Below, piece by piece: positions 60,783 to 64,000 of a stretch of DNA of 64,000 nucleotides. The notes under the pieces are model-generated. The model was given only the letters and a program-made list of their open reading frames with translations. It did no database searches and was not told the DNA's origin. The DNA is from Turnera subulata (Eukaryota; Streptophyta; Magnoliopsida; Malpighiales; Passifloraceae). A program made the translations under genes and the position numbers. Positions within the stretch are counted from its first letter, which is position 1, and each line of letters starts with the position of its first letter. The stretch covers positions 62,001 through 126,000 of the forward strand of contig JAKUCV010005736.1 of assembly GCA_028386065.3 (NCBI GenBank), read 5' to 3'.

Positions 60783-61357
60783 TAAACCTGGCAATTCGTG
60801 TTGTCATGTCGGGTTGAACAGGTAAATGGGTTATAAATGTTTAACCCGACCCGACCCATTAAATAAACGTGTCGTGTCGTGTCGTGTCCAACCCGTTTAT
60901 TATCGTGTCGGGTTCGGATTGATCTGCGGGTTACCTATTAAGTCTAACAAGGCTAAAAATCAGTATGAAATTTTTTTATTTTGCACAAGTCATTGTATTT
61001 TTTAAGCAAATAGCCATATAATTAGATTTTCTCATATATTAAATAAAATTATAAATTATATAATCATAATATAATAATATTTTAAAGCATTTGTAGAATT
61101 ATTTGTGGATAATTTTATTAACTTTGATCTTAAATATTAAATAAATCTTATATTAAATCAGTAAAATATCTATACTCTAAATGTAATCGGGTCATAAACA
61201 TGTACCCATCGGGTTGGCGGGTCAACCCGCGACCTGACCTGCTAATTTTTGTGTCGTGTCGGGTCGACCCTTTTAACTGAACGGGTTGAAAATCTCTTAA
61301 CTATATCTGCTAATTTCGTGTCGAGTTGTCGTGTCAATACCCGTTTTGCCAGGTCTA
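60783..61357. mobile_element. 575-bp inverted-repeat element, hAT-type MITE candidate
   Basis: The left end TAAACCTGGCAATTCGTG and the right end (inverted) TAGACCTGGCAAAACGGG pair. The match extends inwards through repeated GTGTCGTGTCGGGT-type strings. Flanking 8-mers ATCCTGCC and ATCCCGCT agree at six of eight places, suggesting a decayed 8-bp duplication as made by hAT elements. It lies between ORF1 and ORF2 of the LINE. Confidence 0.6.
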
Positions 61358-61399
61358 ATCCCGCTGGATCTAAAACAGCTACCCCATAGTCTCCCCCTT

Positions 61400-62885
61400 T
61401 CACTCGCTTGCCGAATCCTTCCCATTCCATCTCTTCCCCTTCTATTCCATACACTTTCCTCTTTCCGAGATCTTTCATACAGGAATCCTGTAGGGGCTCC
61501 CTACTTTCCCTTGCTCTCCTTTTCCCTTTCTTCCCCAATAGGATACTGGAACCCAAGTTAGCAAACTCCTCAGACTACTCCAAATTGAGTGCTTATAAAT
61601 TTTGGGAGCTTTGACCATTGGTCTTAGCTCCTGTGTGGCCTACAGTGACGATTGAAGACTTGCTTTTCTGCTTCTTCTTGCAGGTCCTCCCTATTTTACT
61701 GCGACTGATCCCACCTCGAGTATTCTCCTTTAGTCCTACCTGCAACCCCTCACCAGAAATGCCTATTGCAAAGCACAGACTACCGTCACAAGAAGGTTTT
61801 TTATTGAATTTACTCGGGATTGCAGCCGATGCGAGCTTGTTTTGTATACTCATGACTCCTTCTGTTCCAAGATCCAAAGTAGTGCCATGATCTGATTATA
61901 TGCCCCCCATTACTAGCCTCTGCCTGATCACCAGGGATGGTATGCGGACCCACGACAAAATTTGAGAGACTAAGTGCCCATTTCATGTAGTTCATTGGCG
62001 ATTCTTTTTCTAGCTGAAGCTTCCTCATCACATCCTTCTTACCACTGGGACGTACAGGACAAACAAAATCACCATGGGCCCCGGTCTTAGATTTTAGTGC
62101 ATGCGCCTCTAGTTTAATACTATAAGAATTTCTAGGAGACGCACGCATCCATTCTTCAAAGTTCACTACCTCCTCCTCATCAGACTCCTCCTTTCGTTGC
62201 TCTCATTCCTTCAGTAGATGTCTTAGTTTTCCAAATATATAGCAGAAGTTTGGTATCAATTCATATTGAAAGGACACTTCTGTACCTGGACCTTGGCTTG
62301 GTCATATCGTGAGTTCTTATGTAGCGGTTTCTCCATGTTCAAGGTAATTTTAGCTCTAAAAAACCTGCCTCATCCCGATTCTCCCTTCTCATCAAAACAG
62401 AAAAACTGACAAGCTTCGTTTAACAGTGCCCTTCACGTTCATAGTAGTACGTTGGTTTAGTAGAATATCATACAACTGCACCCAGATCGAGATCTAGGGC
62501 AGTTCAACTTGGGAGAGGACTTCATCCCCAGTAATGAATTTTTTTACCACGAGCAGCTTCTCAAAGTACCACGGGTTATCTGCTTCTAAAACTTCATGCC
62601 GATCCCTCTAGCTCTGAAATTTGGATATAAACATATTGCGGTTTAATTGTTTTGCCTCTATACCCTTTATATAGGGTTCCAGACTCTCCTTATAGCGGCA
62701 AAAAAAGATTGCAGATTCACATGCTTCATACCCAGAACCTTTCCCAAGAGATAAAATAGTTTGCCCCCTTGTTTTGCCTCAACAAAATCCTCCAATACCA
62801 GCACATCATCTTCCTCTTCCACCGGACGCACTGAGGGGTCAGACTCCCCTACTAACCCTAATCCTCCCTGCACTGTCTCCGCCAT
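61400..62885 (-). pseudogene. LINE ORF1 remnant (DUF4283-like)
   Basis: From the ATG at 62885, MAETVQGGLGLVGESDPSV is followed by a region ending LGKVLGMKHVNLQSFFAAIR. Both are typical of the N-terminus of plant LINE ORF1 proteins (DUF4283). Further down, EEWMRASPRNSYSIKLEAHA (62155-62090) resembles the zinc-knuckle-proximal part. The frame is broken several times. In intact elements the protein binds RNA and packages the LINE transcript. Confidence 0.65.
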
Positions 62886-63400
62886 CAAATACTCTCGAGA
62901 ATTATACTAGGGAAGCGATGAAAGATACGTAGCTGAAAACAAAAGCACCCTGCCCAAAAACCTCGTCCATAAAAGTAGTACCTGCACACAAGGGAGAGAA
63001 AAAACAAAAACAAAAACGAAAGAAAAGACGAAAAGACGAAGACCAATCAACTCACAATAACGGCAAGGAACCAGAAGCGACTCAGGGCGACAGAAAAGAT
63101 AAGATAGATACTCGAGAGACCTTGAGAAAGAAGAAAAACAAAAAGGGAGAAGGAAAAAAAAGCAAAACCTAATAACCCACTGAACTTCAGTGATATCTAG
63201 ACACAGGACACAAAAACATAGAAAAAAATAACAAAACACAAGAGCACGTACAAAGACGGTGAAGGATACCTCCAATGATGAAAAGGAACTCACAGATGAT
63301 GAGAGAAAACCTAGATGGTCATCTCTACCAGATTCGAAATCCTAGAGAATCCCTAACATGAGAAGAGGAAAGAGAGGAAAACTAGGACTAAGCACCACTC

Positions 63401-64000
63401 TTAGACTTTCAATAACAAATCATATATAATTAAGATAAGCATTAATTAATTTTTTATGATATCTAATTATCCAAATATACATTTCATAATTAAGAAGAAA
63501 AATAAAAAACTTTAATTCTCTCCAAACCTAACCACCACCACCACTACCATCATGGCGCCAAACCTGTTTGGTCTACCAAAGCCTCTCTTTGAAAAAACCA
63601 TCGCATTCTCCAGATGACTAATCCATTCATCGATCACATGGTGGTGCACTTCGTCACCATCGACAACGTGGAAGTCTCTTCGCTGCCGAGATCGCCTTGC
63701 ATGAACTACATTAAGAACCACTTCGATTATGATGCCATCGCAATTGGTGGGTCTTCCTGATGCTCTCGGCTGAGTCACTGATGAATAAGGGCATCTGCAA
63801 ATGGATTTCACGCGATGACCGCATGCCATCACGGACTCCATTACAGTGGGCGCGGCCTCCGGGAACACGGGGATATGATAGAGTAGGTCTTATTCCCCAA
63901 GACTCGCGTAGAGATCTAGTGGTCGTCACTTGGAAATTGAGTAGGCCTGGCGGTTATTGTTGTTGTACATCTAGGTATGAACCTTTCTACAAGAAATTGA
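63401..64000. other. Unassigned right end
   Basis: 63401-63510 is AT-rich. From about 63520 the base composition rises towards that of coding DNA. Open frames exist on both strands: 118 codons on the minus strand at 63512-63868 and broken plus-strand stretches. I recognise no domain in any of them, so I make no gene call. It may be the edge of a gene that continues to the right. Confidence 0.4.

Larger units (their letters stand above)
56640..63400 (-). mobile_element. Degenerate L1-type LINE
   Basis: Read on the minus strand it has a pyrimidine-rich leader (about 63400-62890), an ORF1 remnant and an ORF2 remnant. ORF2 keeps the order endonuclease, reverse transcriptase, zinc-binding region, RNase H. 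This is the domain order of plant L1-type LINEs. Many frameshifts and stops are present. A 575-base inverted-repeat element splits ORF1 from ORF2, and a 166-base tandem duplication lies in the endonuclease region. No clear poly(A) tail marks the 3' end, which meets the inverted-repeat element at 56101-56615. Confidence 0.8.

Noticed and set aside
1..64000. CRISPR arrays, bacterial operons or phage genes
   Set aside because: No regularly spaced repeats of that kind. Introns, LTR elements, LINEs and P450s show plant nuclear DNA.
1..64000. A biosynthetic gene cluster with several enzyme classes
   Set aside because: Only P450s of one family, one dead F-box gene and transposon genes are visible. 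A cluster would need partner enzymes of other classes.

Overview
This is nuclear DNA of a flowering plant, most likely a eudicot. Genes have introns with GT/AG borders, non-coding DNA is AT-rich, and LTR retrotransposons, LINEs, hAT elements, SINE-like repeats and a probable Helitron are abundant. I cannot name the species from the sequence.

The backbone is a tandem array of cytochrome P450 genes of the CYP82 family, all on the minus strand, from about 0.8 to 46 kb. In order they are: an exon-1-only locus (839-1795); an intact two-exon gene (19078-20989); a 5' fragment cut by an LTR (24251-24726); three further loci at 33642-35335 (intact), 36939-38701 (intact) and 39640-41544 (pseudogene with two 1-bp deletions); a start-of-gene fragment at 42418-42515 that is probably an assembly artefact; and an intact CYP82C-like gene (43929-45862). 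Every complete copy has one phase-0 intron just before the I-helix. The first, second, third and fourth loci resemble the CYP82A/D type. The last three resemble CYP82C, whose Arabidopsis member CYP82C4 hydroxylates fraxetin and furanocoumarins. Downstream flanks are duplicated with the genes, so the array grew by unequal crossing-over. No partner biosynthetic gene (transferase, dehydrogenase, transporter) is visible, so this is a P450 array, not a demonstrated pathway cluster.

Transposons fill the gaps. A probable non-autonomous Helitron lies at 2737-3640. At 3797-16092 an element with inverted LTR-like ends and a TAGAA target duplication is split by a 10.1-kb Ty3/Gypsy chromovirus (5539-15642, target duplication GTTGT), whose single-frame polyprotein carries five nonsense codons and no frameshift. 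A Ty1/Copia element (24930-31377, target duplication CCTTT) has a non-coding leader full of short hairpins and TGGGCY/GGCCCA motifs, a LINE fragment and a decayed pol region.

From 46 to 51.4 kb I see no gene. From 51.4 to 55.4 kb lies an F-box/LRR gene on the minus strand, destroyed by a hAT element inserted in its coding exon; the hAT holds a frameshifted TTF-type zinc-finger transposase and a 489-base assembly gap. From 56 to 63.4 kb is a degenerate L1-type LINE on the minus strand, itself invaded by a 575-bp element with terminal inverted repeats. The last 600 bases are unassigned.

The two signals most worth following are the family of about twenty short hairpins with variable stems and a constant YNGAA loop inside the Copia element, and a recurring class of tiny poly(A)/poly(T) insertions, each flanked by 11-16 bp duplications, spread along the whole window.
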